From: Pseudomonas deceptionensis
GTDB lineage: Bacteria > Pseudomonadota > Gammaproteobacteria > Pseudomonadales > Pseudomonadaceae
NCBI RefSeq assembly: GCF_900106095.1
Contig: NZ_FNUD01000002.1
Location: 5,031,054 to 5,095,053 of the forward strand
Direction of reading: 5' to 3'
DNA: 64,000 nucleotides
Shown: piece after piece, positions 19,152-28,686 of the stretch
Layout: every line of letters starts with the position of its first letter
Position numbering within the stretch: position 1 is the stretch's first letter
Program-made: the position numbers and the translations under genes
The notes under the pieces: generated by a model
Told to the model about the DNA's origin: nothing
The model's input: only the letters and a program-made list of their open reading frames with translations
Databases searched by the model: none

Positions 19152-20195
19152 ATGAACACTATTACATATCGAGCACCTCGTAAATTTTATTGCCCGGCTA
19201 AAACAGCAAAAAAAATCATCATGACGCTCGTCGTTATGGGCGGGAGTTTTTTTAGTTATGCGGCATTGGCTAGCTGCACTGTCGAAGGTGCAATTGATCG
19301 ATTGATGGACAACACAGATTCTTGGATAGTGCAAGTTGACGGATCGGCTCCTGTGGGTAGTTTTTTAGCGTTGATCAAACTTAACGGCTCGTTAACGGAT
19401 ACAATAATTACATGTGACGCGACTGGCTCCGAGCTCGAAATAAACTCTGATTACCCACTGGTATTCACGACCCCTGATTACAATGTTTATGAGAGCGGTA
19501 TTCCTGGAATCGGGATGGGCTTTTATATATCGACAAACCTCTTCTCAGGGAAAGCACCTCATCTCTTCACCACCCTCAGCGATACTTACACAATAGAATC
19601 ATTTATATCTAACGAAATAGCCCTCTTCAAAACAGGCGAAATACTCACAGGCGGCAAAATACTTCCCACCCATATAGCCATGAGAGGTACTATCCGCAAT
19701 CACGACTACACTAACTTTTTGAACATTACATTAGCACAACCCATAACAGTGACCATACTAAGGCCAACTTGCGTAGCAAACACCCCAATTCTCAATGTCA
19801 ATTTGGGTGAGGTTAACATTTCAGATTTCAATCAAAGTGGCCGAACAACACCTCAAAATTTCAGTATCGATCTGAACTGTACGGGAGGTTCTGGAACGAG
19901 AGATGTACATGTAACGCTCACCGACGCCAACAGTCCGGCGAACGCTTCAACACAGTTAAATCTGTCGCCAAACTCCGGGGCACAAGGCATTGCCCTCGAA
20001 GTCCACAACAAATTTGGCGCTGTCAGCTTCGGCCCGGACTTGTCTGGCACGGGCAACCCAGGACAGTGGCTTGATGGCGCGGCGGGCGTGGGCAGTTATT
20101 CAATCCCGCTCTCGGTGAACTATGTAAGGCTCCCCGGCCCCATTAAAGGCGGCACGGCAAACTCCGGGGTCACTTACACGCTTAATTATGACTAG
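19152..20195 (+). CDS. Two-domain fimbrial tip adhesin
   Basis: A 347-residue protein with a long signal region (cleavage near residue 40-41, YAALA-SC), an N-terminal domain (about 42-200, Cys42 and Cys88) that I do not recognise as a known lectin domain, and a C-terminal pilin domain (about 205-347, Cys207/Cys243, ending VTYTLNYD). This layout is that of FimH-like tip adhesins. A GCGGGGA site precedes the ATG at 19152. The N-terminal half is markedly AT-rich, suggesting acquisition. It is the last gene of the operon; ligand unknown. Confidence 0.82.
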   Translation: MNTITYRAPRKFYCPAKTAKKIIMTLVVMGGSFFSYAALASCTVEGAIDRLMDNTDSWIVQVDGSAPVGSFLALIKLNGSLTDTIITCDATGSELEINSDYPLVFTTPDYNVYESGIPGIGMGFYISTNLFSGKAPHLFTTLSDTYTIESFISNEIALFKTGEILTGGKILPTHIAMRGTIRNHDYTNFLNITLAQPITVTILRPTCVANTPILNVNLGEVNISDFNQSGRTTPQNFSIDLNCTGGSGTRDVHVTLTDANSPANASTQLNLSPNSGAQGIALEVHNKFGAVSFGPDLSGTGNPGQWLDGAAGVGSYSIPLSVNYVRLPGPIKGGTANSGVTYTLNYD

Positions 20196-20284
20196 CCTGC
20201 GGATGCAGCAAGCCCTGTACCGCTGACGAGGAACGAAGGCTGCGTACAAGGGTGCAACGGCTTTCCAATTTGGTTTTGAAGAAC

Positions 20285-20355
20285 GACTTCAACGGTGGGA
20301 GCGAGCCTGCTCGCGAAGGTCATTCGCGAGCAGGCTCGCTCCCACCGTTGAAGTC
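20285..20355. repeat. REP-type perfect inverted repeat (family B)
   Basis: Two perfect 33-base arms (20285-20317 and 20323-20355) flank a 5-nt loop; the core is GGTGGGAGCGAGCCTGCTCG. The same core recurs at 54152-54206. It lies between the convergent fimbrial adhesin and pmbA genes and could end transcription both ways. It resembles the abundant Pseudomonas REP sequences. Confidence 0.88.
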
Positions 20356-20390
20356 CGAGATCGCAGGCTGTCCACACACAGCCCCGCTTA

Positions 20391-21737
20391 TTAGCTACCC
20401 GCCACCATCATGCGTTCAATCAGCACCGAGCCGGTTCGGATGTTGCTGCGCAGTTCCAGGTCGTTGCCCACGGCCACGATCTGCTTGAACATGTCGCGCA
20501 TGTTGCCGGCAATGGTCACTTCCTGAACCGGGAATTGAATCTCGCCATTCTCGACCCAGAAACCGGCCGCGCCACGGGAATAGTCGCCCGTAACCATGTT
20601 CAGGCCACTGCCCATCAGTTCAGTGACGAACAGGCCGCGGCCCATGCGGCGAATCAGCGCCGCCTGATCTTCATCACCGTGGGTCACAAACAGGTTGTGT
20701 ACGCCGCCTGCGTTGGCTGTGCTCGGCATACCCAGCTTGCGGCCGGAATAGGTGCTGAGGATGTAGGACACCAACTCGCCGTCCTTGATGAACGGTTTGG
20801 CGTAAGTGGCCAGGCCATCGTTATCAAACGACGAGCTGCCCATGGCGCGCATCAGGTGCGGACGCTCATCCAGGGTCAGCCACTCTGGGAAGATCTGCTG
20901 GCCCATTGCATCCAGCAGGAAAGAAGACTTGCGATACAGGTTGCCACCCGAGATCGCGCCCAGGAAGCTGCCAAACAGACCACCGGCCAACTCGGCCGAA
21001 AACAGCACCGGCACTTCGCAGGTTGGCACCGGACGCGAGCCCAGGCGGCGAGCGGCGCGCTCGGCGGCGCGCTGGCCGATGGTTGCAGCGTCCATCAACA
21101 ATTCGCCCTGGCAGTTGACGTCATACCAGTAGTCGCGCTGCATCTGGCCGTCGCCTTCGGCAATCATCACGCAACTGAGGCTGTGACGGGTCGAAGCCGA
21201 GCCGCCAATGAAGCCGTTGCTGTTGCCGTACACACGGCAACCCTGATGGGTGCTCAAGGTCGTGCCATCGGCATTTTTGATCCGGCTGTCTGCCTCGAAC
21301 GCCGCCGCTTCACACGCCAGCGCCTTTTCGATGGCCTGCTCGGGGGTAATGTCCCAGGTGTGGAACACGTCGAAGTCTTGCAGGTCACGGGCCATCAGGC
21401 TGGCATCCGCCAGACCCGAGCTCTCGTCTTCGGAAGTGTGCTTGGCAATCGCCAAGGCTGCCGCGACGGTTTCGCGGATGGCATCAGGGCCGGTGGCCGA
21501 GGTGCTGGCCGAGCCTTTTCGCTGACCTACGTAGAGGGTGATCCCAAAACCTTGATCGCGGTTGAACTCAACGGTTTCGACTTCACGCTGGCGCACCGAG
21601 GTCGACAACCCCTGCTCCAGCGACACGGCCACCTCGCAGGCGCTGGCGCCCTGGCGCCTGGCTTCGGCGATGATGTGTTCGACCTGCTCCTGCAGTGCCG
21701 GCAAGGCCTGCGGGCCGACGCTTTGTACTGCACTCAT
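20391..21737 (-). CDS. pmbA: Metalloprotease-family protein PmbA/TldE
   Basis: A 448-residue TldE/PmbA protein starting [13 protein letters not shown], preceded by GGAG at 6 nt; an ATG four codons upstream is less favoured. PmbA partners with TldD as a heterodimeric protease that matures peptides such as microcin B17 and degrades unfolded or CcdA-like substrates. PmbA lacks the HExxxH zinc motif found in TldD. The tldD gene is nearby on the same strand, with darP divergent between them. Confidence 0.94.
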   Translation of the reverse strand: MSAVQSVGPQALPALQEQVEHIIAEARRQGASACEVAVSLEQGLSTSVRQREVETVEFNRDQGFGITLYVGQRKGSASTSATGPDAIRETVAAALAIAKHTSEDESSGLADASLMARDLQDFDVFHTWDITPEQAIEKALACEAAAFEADSRIKNADGTTLSTHQGCRVYGNSNGFIGGSASTRHSLSCVMIAEGDGQMQRDYWYDVNCQGELLMDAATIGQRAAERAARRLGSRPVPTCEVPVLFSAELAGGLFGSFLGAISGGNLYRKSSFLLDAMGQQIFPEWLTLDERPHLMRAMGSSSFDNDGLATYAKPFIKDGELVSYILSTYSGRKLGMPSTANAGGVHNLFVTHGDEDQAALIRRMGRGLFVTELMGSGLNMVTGDYSRGAAGFWVENGEIQFPVQEVTIAGNMRDMFKQIVAVGNDLELRSNIRTGSVLIERMMVAGS

Positions 21738-21844
21738 GGTTTTCTCCACTCAAATTCTGTTTTCGGCAGGGCCGCCGAGCGACCGGGCCGGACAAGCGGC
21801 CCCCGACTGGTTATCATGGCGGCGTTTCTTTGCGGACTGCCACC

Positions 21845-22366
21845 ATGGTTGATTCTTACGACGACGCCTTCGACGGCGAAAAAAGCAAATCGCAGGTCAA
21901 ACGCGAGCTTCATGCTCTGGTTGATCTGGGCGAGCGTCTCACGACACTCAAGCCTGACTTGCTGAACAAAATGCCCCTGACTGACGCAATGCGAAAGGCT
22001 CTGGCAGATGCTCCAAAACACACGGCCAATATTGCGCGCAAGCGCCATATGATGTTCATCGGCAAACTGATGCGCGATCAACCGCTTGACGAAATTCTTG
22101 CTTTGATCGATCAAGTCGATGCCTCTTCTCGCCAGTACAACGAACGTTTCCACAACCTCGAGCGCTGGCGTGATCGCCTGATCGAAGGTGATGACGCTGT
22201 ACTGGAAAAGTTTGTCGCCGAGTTCCCTGACGCCGATCGCCAGCAAATGCGTTCGGTCATACGTCAGGCCAAACACGAGCTGGCTCAGAACAAGGCACCG
22301 GCCTCAAGCCGCAAATTGTTCAAGTACATCCGTGGGTTGGACGAGACTCAACGCGGTCTGCGTTAA
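21845..22366 (+). CDS. darP: Ribosome biogenesis factor DarP (YjgA, DUF615)
   Basis: A 173-residue DUF615 protein starting [20 protein letters not shown]. It is highly charged and helical ([31 protein letters not shown]). In E. coli DarP/YjgA associates with the 50S subunit and aids late assembly at the peptidyl-transferase centre. The gene lies divergent to pmbA and convergent with tldD, as in other pseudomonads. Confidence 0.93.
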   Translation: MVDSYDDAFDGEKSKSQVKRELHALVDLGERLTTLKPDLLNKMPLTDAMRKALADAPKHTANIARKRHMMFIGKLMRDQPLDEILALIDQVDASSRQYNERFHNLERWRDRLIEGDDAVLEKFVAEFPDADRQQMRSVIRQAKHELAQNKAPASSRKLFKYIRGLDETQRGLR

Positions 22367-22413
22367 GCCTCGTAGCCAGGAAGGTTGCCTTGCAGCCTTC
22401 CCGGCAACTTCCA

Positions 22414-23856
22414 TCAACCGCCCGTACCGCCTACTGTAATCGCGTCAATCTTCAAGGTTGGCTGCCCAACGCCTACCGGCACCGACTGCCCATCCTTGCC
22501 ACACGTGCCCACGCCGCTGTCCAGCGACAGGTCGTTACCGACCATCGATACCTTGCTCATCGCTTCCGGCCCGTTGCCAATCAGGGTCGCGCCTTTGACT
22601 GGGCGAGTGATTTTGCCGTCTTCGATCAAATACGCTTCGCTGGTGGAGAACACAAACTTGCCGCTGGTGATATCCACCTGACCACCGCCCAGATTGGCGC
22701 AGTAGATGCCCTTTTTCACCGAGGCAATAATTTCGGCCGGATCGCTTTCACCGCCCAACATGTAAGTGTTGGTCATGCGCGGCATCGGCAGATGCGCGTA
22801 CGACTCGCGACGGCCGTTGCCGGTGCGGGCCACGCCCATCAGGCGGGCGTTGAGCTTGTCTTGCATGTAGCCCTTGAGCACGCCGTTTTCGATCAGCGTG
22901 GTGCACTCGGTCGGGGTGCCTTCGTCATCCACGCTGAGCGAGCCACGACGGCCGGCCAGTGTGCCGTCATCGACGATGGTGCACAGCTTGGAGGCAACCA
23001 TTTCACCCATGCGCCCGCTGTAGGCTGAACTGCCCTTGCGGTTGAAGTCGCCTTCCAGGCCGTGGCCCACGGCTTCGTGCAGCAACACACCGGACCAACC
23101 GGAACCCAGAACCACAGGGAAGGTGCCCGCCGGTGCCGGCACGGCTTCAAGGTTGACCAGCGCCTGACGCAGCGCCTCACGGGCATACCCCATGGCGCGG
23201 TCTTCAGCGAGGAAATAACGGTAGTCGGTACGACCGCCGCCGCCATGCCCGCCGCGCTCGCGACGGCCATTCTGCTCGACGATGACGCTGACATTGAAGC
23301 GCACCAAAGGCCGCACATCGGCCGCCAGGCCACCGTCAGTGGATGCCACCAGGATCCGTTCCCAGACCCCGGCCATGCTCACGGTCACCTGCTGAATACG
23401 CGGGTCGAGCGCACGGGTCGCAGCGTCGACGCGCTTGAGCAGCTCGACTTTTTCGGCGCGGCTGATGACTTCCAGCGGGTTGTCCGAGCCGTACAGCTGA
23501 GCCACGTCCTGGGTGGTGAACGCCTGCACCGTACCGTTTTGCCCGGCGCGGGAGATGGAGCGCGCAGCCCGTGCCGCCAGGCCCAGCGCTTCCAGGGTAA
23601 TTGCATTGCTGTAAGCAAAGCCGGTCTTCTCGCCAGACTGAGCGCGTACGCCTACGCCTTGATCGAGATTGAAACTGCCTTCTTTGACGATGCCGTCTTC
23701 CAGTGCCCAGGACTCGGAAATCTGGCCCTGAAAGTACAGGTCCGCAGCATCAATGCCCGGCCCGGCGAGGTCGCCCAGTACCGATTGCAGGCTTTCGATG
23801 GTGACACCGCCCGGTGCCAACAGGTGTTCGCTGACTGAGGTCAACAACTCGCTCAT
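22414..23856 (-). CDS. tldD: Metalloprotease TldD
   Basis: A 480-residue TldD with the zinc-protease motif [11 protein letters not shown] (HExxxH type). The ATG at 23854-23856 follows CGGAG at 5 nt; a GTG two codons upstream exists. It forms the active subunit with PmbA. The pair is split by darP in this region, consistent with the Pseudomonas arrangement. Confidence 0.95.
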   Translation of the reverse strand: MSELLTSVSEHLLAPGGVTIESLQSVLGDLAGPGIDAADLYFQGQISESWALEDGIVKEGSFNLDQGVGVRAQSGEKTGFAYSNAITLEALGLAARAARSISRAGQNGTVQAFTTQDVAQLYGSDNPLEVISRAEKVELLKRVDAATRALDPRIQQVTVSMAGVWERILVASTDGGLAADVRPLVRFNVSVIVEQNGRRERGGHGGGGRTDYRYFLAEDRAMGYAREALRQALVNLEAVPAPAGTFPVVLGSGWSGVLLHEAVGHGLEGDFNRKGSSAYSGRMGEMVASKLCTIVDDGTLAGRRGSLSVDDEGTPTECTTLIENGVLKGYMQDKLNARLMGVARTGNGRRESYAHLPMPRMTNTYMLGGESDPAEIIASVKKGIYCANLGGGQVDITSGKFVFSTSEAYLIEDGKITRPVKGATLIGNGPEAMSKVSMVGNDLSLDSGVGTCGKDGQSVPVGVGQPTLKIDAITVGGTGG

Positions 23857-23961
23857 ATTCACTCCGTCTTGGCCCCTGCTTCAGCATCTTTGAGTGCTGA
23901 ATACACGGACCTGAAAATTAGTCCTGCCTGGATCTGTGGGAGCAGGTAAACCCGCTCCAAC

Positions 23962-24789
23962 CTAAATCAAATGGGTGTTGAACCGTCGATGGTTCACCAC
24001 CGGCATGCGCGCCCTGATATCAGCTTGTTCGCCAGCATCGCGGCGGGCCAGTAATACGCCCTCGCCTTGCGCCTGCTCGGCAAGCACCCGCCCCCAGGGG
24101 TCGATAATGGCAGCATGCCCGTAGGTCTCGCGCGGGCCCGGATGAACGCCACCCTGGGCCGCTGCAAGCACGTAGCACTGGGTTTCAATGGCACGGGCAC
24201 GGATCAGAATGTCCCAATGCGCAGCTCCGGTTACGGCAGTGAATGCCGACGGCGCAGTAATCAGTTCAGCGCCAGCGGCTCGAAGCTCACTGTACAACTC
24301 CGGGAAGCGCAGGTCATAACAGACGGTCAGGCCCAACTTGCCAACCGGGGTATCCACTACCACCACGCGTTTACCATGAGCATAGTCATCGGACTCACGA
24401 TAGCGGCCACGATTGTCTGACACATCCACGTCGAATAAATGCAGTTTGTCGTAACGGGCCACTGGCTCGCCGTCGGCGTTGATCAGCAGCGAGCAGGCAT
24501 TAACCTTGCCCTCAGGCCGACCCTCGGGTGGCAGGGGTAAAGTCCCTGCAACTACCCATAAGTTGAGGTCGCGAGCGGTCTGTTTCAACCATGGCAGGAT
24601 TGGACCTTCGCCCAATGCCTCGGCGCGGCCGATATCGGCAATATCGCGACGGCCCATGGCCGCGAAATTTTCGGGTAACACGGCCAGTTGCGCACCACCG
24701 CGTGCAGCCTCCTCCAGCAGGCGCCGAGCCTGATCCAGGTTGGCCGGAATATCGCTCTGGCTGACCATTTGAATCACTGCGAGTGACAT
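23962..24789 (-). CDS. Carbon-nitrogen hydrolase (Nit/deaminated-glutathione amidase family)
   Basis: A 275-residue nitrilase-superfamily enzyme with the catalytic triad visible as Glu40 (LPENFAA), Lys115 (RYDKLHLFDV) and Cys157 (TVCYDLRFPE). The sequence is close to the Nit1 branch, so the likely activity is repair of deaminated glutathione to 2-oxoglutarate plus Cys-Gly; other amidase activities are possible. It directly follows yhdP (9 nt), in a likely rng-yhdP-nit operon. Confidence 0.87.
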   Translation of the reverse strand: MSLAVIQMVSQSDIPANLDQARRLLEEAARGGAQLAVLPENFAAMGRRDIADIGRAEALGEGPILPWLKQTARDLNLWVVAGTLPLPPEGRPEGKVNACSLLINADGEPVARYDKLHLFDVDVSDNRGRYRESDDYAHGKRVVVVDTPVGKLGLTVCYDLRFPELYSELRAAGAELITAPSAFTAVTGAAHWDILIRARAIETQCYVLAAAQGGVHPGPRETYGHAAIIDPWGRVLAEQAQGEGVLLARRDAGEQADIRARMPVVNHRRFNTHLI

Positions 24790-24798
24790 GGCGCGCTC

Positions 24799-27700
24799 CT
24801 AGTTTTTCTCAAAAGGCTTGTCGAAGGTGATCTTCGGGTCGTTCCAGGGGCCTTGAATGCTGTATTGCACGCTGGCAAAACGGGATACCTGGTCACCGAT
24901 CAGCTTGTTGAGCAAAAACATCGCCCCGCCTGCCGCCGGCCCACCCACCAACAACGCGGCAAGGGGCAGGTTGTTGGTCACCGGCAAGGTCACCAGCAGC
25001 TTGGCGTTGACCTGGTCCGAAATCATGTTCAACGTGCCGTTCAGCTCAAGGTTGGTGGACGGCCCGGTCATCAGGATCGGCTTGCTCGTGCTGTATACGC
25101 CACTGCTGGCATTGAGCACGCCCTTGACCCGGTCATAGCTCAGCCCCTTGCCGAACAGATCCGAGAAGTCCAGGCGCAAACGCCGGCCAATGGCATTGAA
25201 GTTCAGCAGGCCAAAAATGCGCAGCACCTGGGCGCTGCCATCGACCTCCACAAACTGACCTTTATTGAACGAGGAGTCCAGAGTGCCGGAGAATCGCTTG
25301 AGGCCGATCCAGGCTGGAGAGCCCGGCCAGTTACCATCAATGTCCACGTGGAAGTTCTGGCTGGTCACGCTGGGGGCAAAGCCCCAGTTCTTCAGTACAT
25401 CGGCCAGATTACCGCCACCCAGGCGGCCCTGATACCAGCTCTTGCTGTTGCCCGCGACGCCTTCCCAGCCACCCGAGCCTTCGAGCAGCATGCCCTTGAG
25501 CCCCAGATTCAAACTGCTCAGGGTGATGCCCCGGCTGGTGGGTCGCACTTTGAGTGACCAGGCGCCGAGCAGGTCCGGCCCTTGATAGAGCTGGCGAATG
25601 GTGACGTCCAGCGCAGGGATTTTACGCGGATCAACCGCGGCCAATGGGTCCGGCGCATTTTCGTCGGCCACGACCTTGGGGTCGGGCGCGGGCAGTCGAA
25701 TGCTTTGCATCGTGACCACAATCGGAGCGTTTTTGGCATCCGGCAAGGTCACCGCACCGATAGCCTGCTTGCTGTCGATTTGCAGCGCCCAGGCGGCCGC
25801 GTGGCGCTTCATGATCAAGCGAACCTGATCCAGCTGGGTGCCGAAGGCAATCAACTTACCGACTTTGAAATCGGCACTGTTGAGCATTTGCTTGGCACTG
25901 CCACCCGGGTCATTACCGGCATAACGCTCGACCAGCGCCTGCCACGGGGCAACGTCCAGCTCCGAGAGTACGCCACGGATACGCAAGCCCTTGCTGGCCG
26001 GCAGTACGGGGTCACCATCGCCAAGGAACAGCTCGCCGCGCCCGTCTTCGAATTTGCCGTCAGGGGCCGCGAAGGTCAGGTTGGCCAGGTCGCCGTAGTC
26101 AAACCAGTAACGCCGCTCAGCCCCTTGCAGGGTCATGCGGAACACACTGGCGCGGCTCTCATTGGCCGCCAGGCCAAAGGGCGCGGGCAGGTCAACCACC
26201 GCGCCCTTGAGGCTGGAGCTGACCCGCAGCTGACTGTCAGCGCCGTCCAGGGTGAGCTGAAGTTGATAAGGCAGATCCCCCGTCACCGGGATCGGCTGGT
26301 TGAACTTGAGCCAGTCCGTAAGCTTTTTAACCCCGACCTGACCGCTGGCCACGACGCGGGTGCTTATCCGACCGGGCTTGCCGTCGGCAAAAATCTGCGC
26401 GGTGACCGGGCGATCAAATACTCGGGCACTGATGCCCTTGCCACTCAGGCCCTTGGCGCTGTCAAAGCGGAAATCGCCCTTGAGCTGGGTCAGTTCCAGC
26501 TCGGGATCGCTGAGTTTGAGGCGCGCCTTGTCGGTATTGAAGTCCACCAGGATTTTCGGCTCTTCGCCCTTTTCCAGCGGAATATTGAGATCGACGCGGC
26601 CCTTGAGCGAACCCTCACCCTGCCAGCCGGCAAAGGTTTGGGCGGTGCCAATCGGCGCTTCCTGAAGGATTTTCAGGCCATCACCCAGCCCGCCATCGAA
26701 GTCGCCGTCCAGATACAGGTGACTGACCTTGCCGCTGGGCACATGGGGGATGCTGACGGAGACGTTGCGCACTTGGGTGTCGAGCAACTGCCCCTTGCTG
26801 GCCATGATCCGCACACCGCTGTCTTCAATAAACACATCGCCCGAGACGTTGCGCACATGGGGCCAGCCGGGCTGGAACGCCAGTTCGGCGCCATGCACTT
26901 TGAAGAACAGGCTGATATTGCGCGCCGCCGCAACGGCGTCGTGGCTCAACGAGCCCTGGTACTGGAAAAAGCCCTCGTCTACCGCGCCCTTGATGATCGC
27001 CGTGCTCAACCATTCGGTCAGTGCCGGGCTCAATACTTCTGGCAAGTACTTGGGGGTGAAGCGACCGTCGCCATCAGTCAGGCCGACCCGCAGGTCCATG
27101 TAGTCTTCCTGAGAATGGTCGAGGTTAATACGGATCAGGAAGTCAGCCGCGATCTTGCCCTCTTCGCCCAGCACTTTGATGTACGGCGCAATCAGGGTGA
27201 AGGTGTCTTTATTCAGGGTCCAGGTCAGCAAGGCATTGGCTTGCAGGTACTGCCAGGGCTTGGCGAAGATCGGGTCCAGGTGCAGCATGAAATCCTTGCT
27301 GTCCAGACGCAGTTCACCCTTGCCCAGGTCGCCGCTGATCAGGCCGCTGACATTGCGCACAGCCGGCGCACCGTGGGTGGCATTGAAGCCGACCTGCTCC
27401 AGATTGGCCGCGAAGCTGAGTTTTTGATCATCCGTTGCGTAGGGCCGGTAATCGGCCAGAACATTGCGCAGCGTACCCGTGACCTTGAGCTGGTCGACGA
27501 CCTTGGCCAGGCCCTCAGGCCAGGGCGCCAGCGAATCGAGCAACGGAGTGATCGGGGTCAGATTCAGGCGGTCGGCCTGCAAGTGCCAGCGCTCCTGCTC
27601 CTTGTCGGTGGCCGCGAACTGCTGCAGTTGCATGCGGGTTTCCCAGCGGGTCTTGCCCAGATTCATTGCCAATGAATCGAGTACCACAGTGAAACCCTGT

Positions 27701-28611
27701 TTGCCCCGCTCAGCCCAGGCATGCAGGGCCAGGTTCTCGATGGTTTCGGGTTTGCGGTCGGCGTAGGAACCCTTCAGTTTTGGCGCATTCAAGCGCGCTA
27801 CCGCGCTCTGTACCGAGCCTTGGCCCCAGTTGAACCAGAGCTCGCCGCCCGCCTTCAGTTCGGAGGCTTTCCAGGGCGCAATCAGCGTGGCGGGCAGCCA
27901 TTTGGCCCAATCGCTTTGCGGCAGGCTCACGTAGGCCTGAGCCGCGCCGTCACGCCAGTGACTGGCCTGGACCCGGGTTTTCAGGCTCAGCGCTACTGGC
28001 TGGCCATCAGGCAAGGTCAGTCGCGCATCCAGACGCTGGTCGGAGGGACCAACGTCGAGCGTAAGCCCCACATAGGTAAAGGTCAGCGGCGCTTGCTTGT
28101 ACGGTTCGAGGGTCACCTGGCTGTCGAGCACAGACAACCGCGCCACGCGTTGCAGTTGATTGAGCAGCTGTTCAGGGTCCAGTGGCTGGTCGTCCTGAAC
28201 CGGCAGCCCTTCAAGGGTCCAGTGGCCGTGCTCGTCCTGACGCAAGCTCAGTTGCAGGCCATTGAGCTGTATGCGGGCGATGTGGATATCGCGGTTCAGC
28301 AGGCTGGCCCACACATCGGGCACCACCTGCACTTCATCAAGGCGCAGGGCGCTGTTGCCTTCGCCGATCATCACGTCGTGGGCCAGCAACACCGGCGCCA
28401 TGCCACTCCAGCGCCCTTCCAGGCTGCCAATGGTCAAGGGCATGCCCAAAGCTTCGCGGGCCTTGCTCTGGACCTCTACACGGTATTCAGCAACCAGGGG
28501 CGTGAGTTCGCGACCCAGGCTGACGTACAACGCCGTCAGCACCAACACAAGGGCACACAGCCCCAGGCCCCAGCGGGTCAGCGCGGCAAAAAAGCGTGTC
28601 AGACGCTCCAT
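24799..28611 (-). CDS. yhdP: AsmA-like envelope lipid-transport protein YhdP
   Basis: A 1270-residue protein with one N-terminal membrane helix (about 12-31, LGLCALVLVLTALYVSL) and a long repeating beta-groove periplasmic part of the DUF3971/AsmA-like family. YhdP, with TamB and YdbH, moves phospholipid from the inner to the outer membrane. Length fits the family (about 1266 in E. coli). It follows rng, and its ribosome-binding site lies in a possible switchable hairpin. Confidence 0.93.
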   Translation of the reverse strand: MERLTRFFAALTRWGLGLCALVLVLTALYVSLGRELTPLVAEYRVEVQSKAREALGMPLTIGSLEGRWSGMAPVLLAHDVMIGEGNSALRLDEVQVVPDVWASLLNRDIHIARIQLNGLQLSLRQDEHGHWTLEGLPVQDDQPLDPEQLLNQLQRVARLSVLDSQVTLEPYKQAPLTFTYVGLTLDVGPSDQRLDARLTLPDGQPVALSLKTRVQASHWRDGAAQAYVSLPQSDWAKWLPATLIAPWKASELKAGGELWFNWGQGSVQSAVARLNAPKLKGSYADRKPETIENLALHAWAERGKQGFTVVLDSLAMNLGKTRWETRMQLQQFAATDKEQERWHLQADRLNLTPITPLLDSLAPWPEGLAKVVDQLKVTGTLRNVLADYRPYATDDQKLSFAANLEQVGFNATHGAPAVRNVSGLISGDLGKGELRLDSKDFMLHLDPIFAKPWQYLQANALLTWTLNKDTFTLIAPYIKVLGEEGKIAADFLIRINLDHSQEDYMDLRVGLTDGDGRFTPKYLPEVLSPALTEWLSTAIIKGAVDEGFFQYQGSLSHDAVAAARNISLFFKVHGAELAFQPGWPHVRNVSGDVFIEDSGVRIMASKGQLLDTQVRNVSVSIPHVPSGKVSHLYLDGDFDGGLGDGLKILQEAPIGTAQTFAGWQGEGSLKGRVDLNIPLEKGEEPKILVDFNTDKARLKLSDPELELTQLKGDFRFDSAKGLSGKGISARVFDRPVTAQIFADGKPGRISTRVVASGQVGVKKLTDWLKFNQPIPVTGDLPYQLQLTLDGADSQLRVSSSLKGAVVDLPAPFGLAANESRASVFRMTLQGAERRYWFDYGDLANLTFAAPDGKFEDGRGELFLGDGDPVLPASKGLRIRGVLSELDVAPWQALVERYAGNDPGGSAKQMLNSADFKVGKLIAFGTQLDQVRLIMKRHAAAWALQIDSKQAIGAVTLPDAKNAPIVVTMQSIRLPAPDPKVVADENAPDPLAAVDPRKIPALDVTIRQLYQGPDLLGAWSLKVRPTSRGITLSSLNLGLKGMLLEGSGGWEGVAGNSKSWYQGRLGGGNLADVLKNWGFAPSVTSQNFHVDIDGNWPGSPAWIGLKRFSGTLDSSFNKGQFVEVDGSAQVLRIFGLLNFNAIGRRLRLDFSDLFGKGLSYDRVKGVLNASSGVYSTSKPILMTGPSTNLELNGTLNMISDQVNAKLLVTLPVTNNLPLAALLVGGPAAGGAMFLLNKLIGDQVSRFASVQYSIQGPWNDPKITFDKPFEKN

Positions 28612-28619
28612 GTCAGGTG

Positions 28620-28660
28620 GCCCCTTCAGTAATGATCGAAGGGGCTGAGTGCAGCCCCTT
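28620..28660 (-). promoter_or_regulatory. Mutually exclusive hairpins at the yhdP ribosome-binding site
   Basis: On the minus strand, hairpin B (AAGGGGCT...AGCCCCTT, 28660-28639) comes first and shares its second arm with the first arm of hairpin A (GCCCCTTC...GAAGGGGC, 28645-28620). The second arm of A includes GAAGGGG, the only plausible Shine-Dalgarno of yhdP. B and A cannot form together. Read on the plus strand, hairpin B is followed by TTT, so it could also be a terminator for antisense transcripts. Confidence 0.45.
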
Positions 28661-28686
28661 TTTAACGCTATACGGCGCCTGCGACT

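Noticed and set aside
25582..27675. Long open frame (about 700 codons) on the strand opposite yhdP
   Set aside because: It is a shadow of the GC-rich yhdP gene: no ribosome-binding site, odd His/Gln/Arg-rich composition and no recognisable domain.
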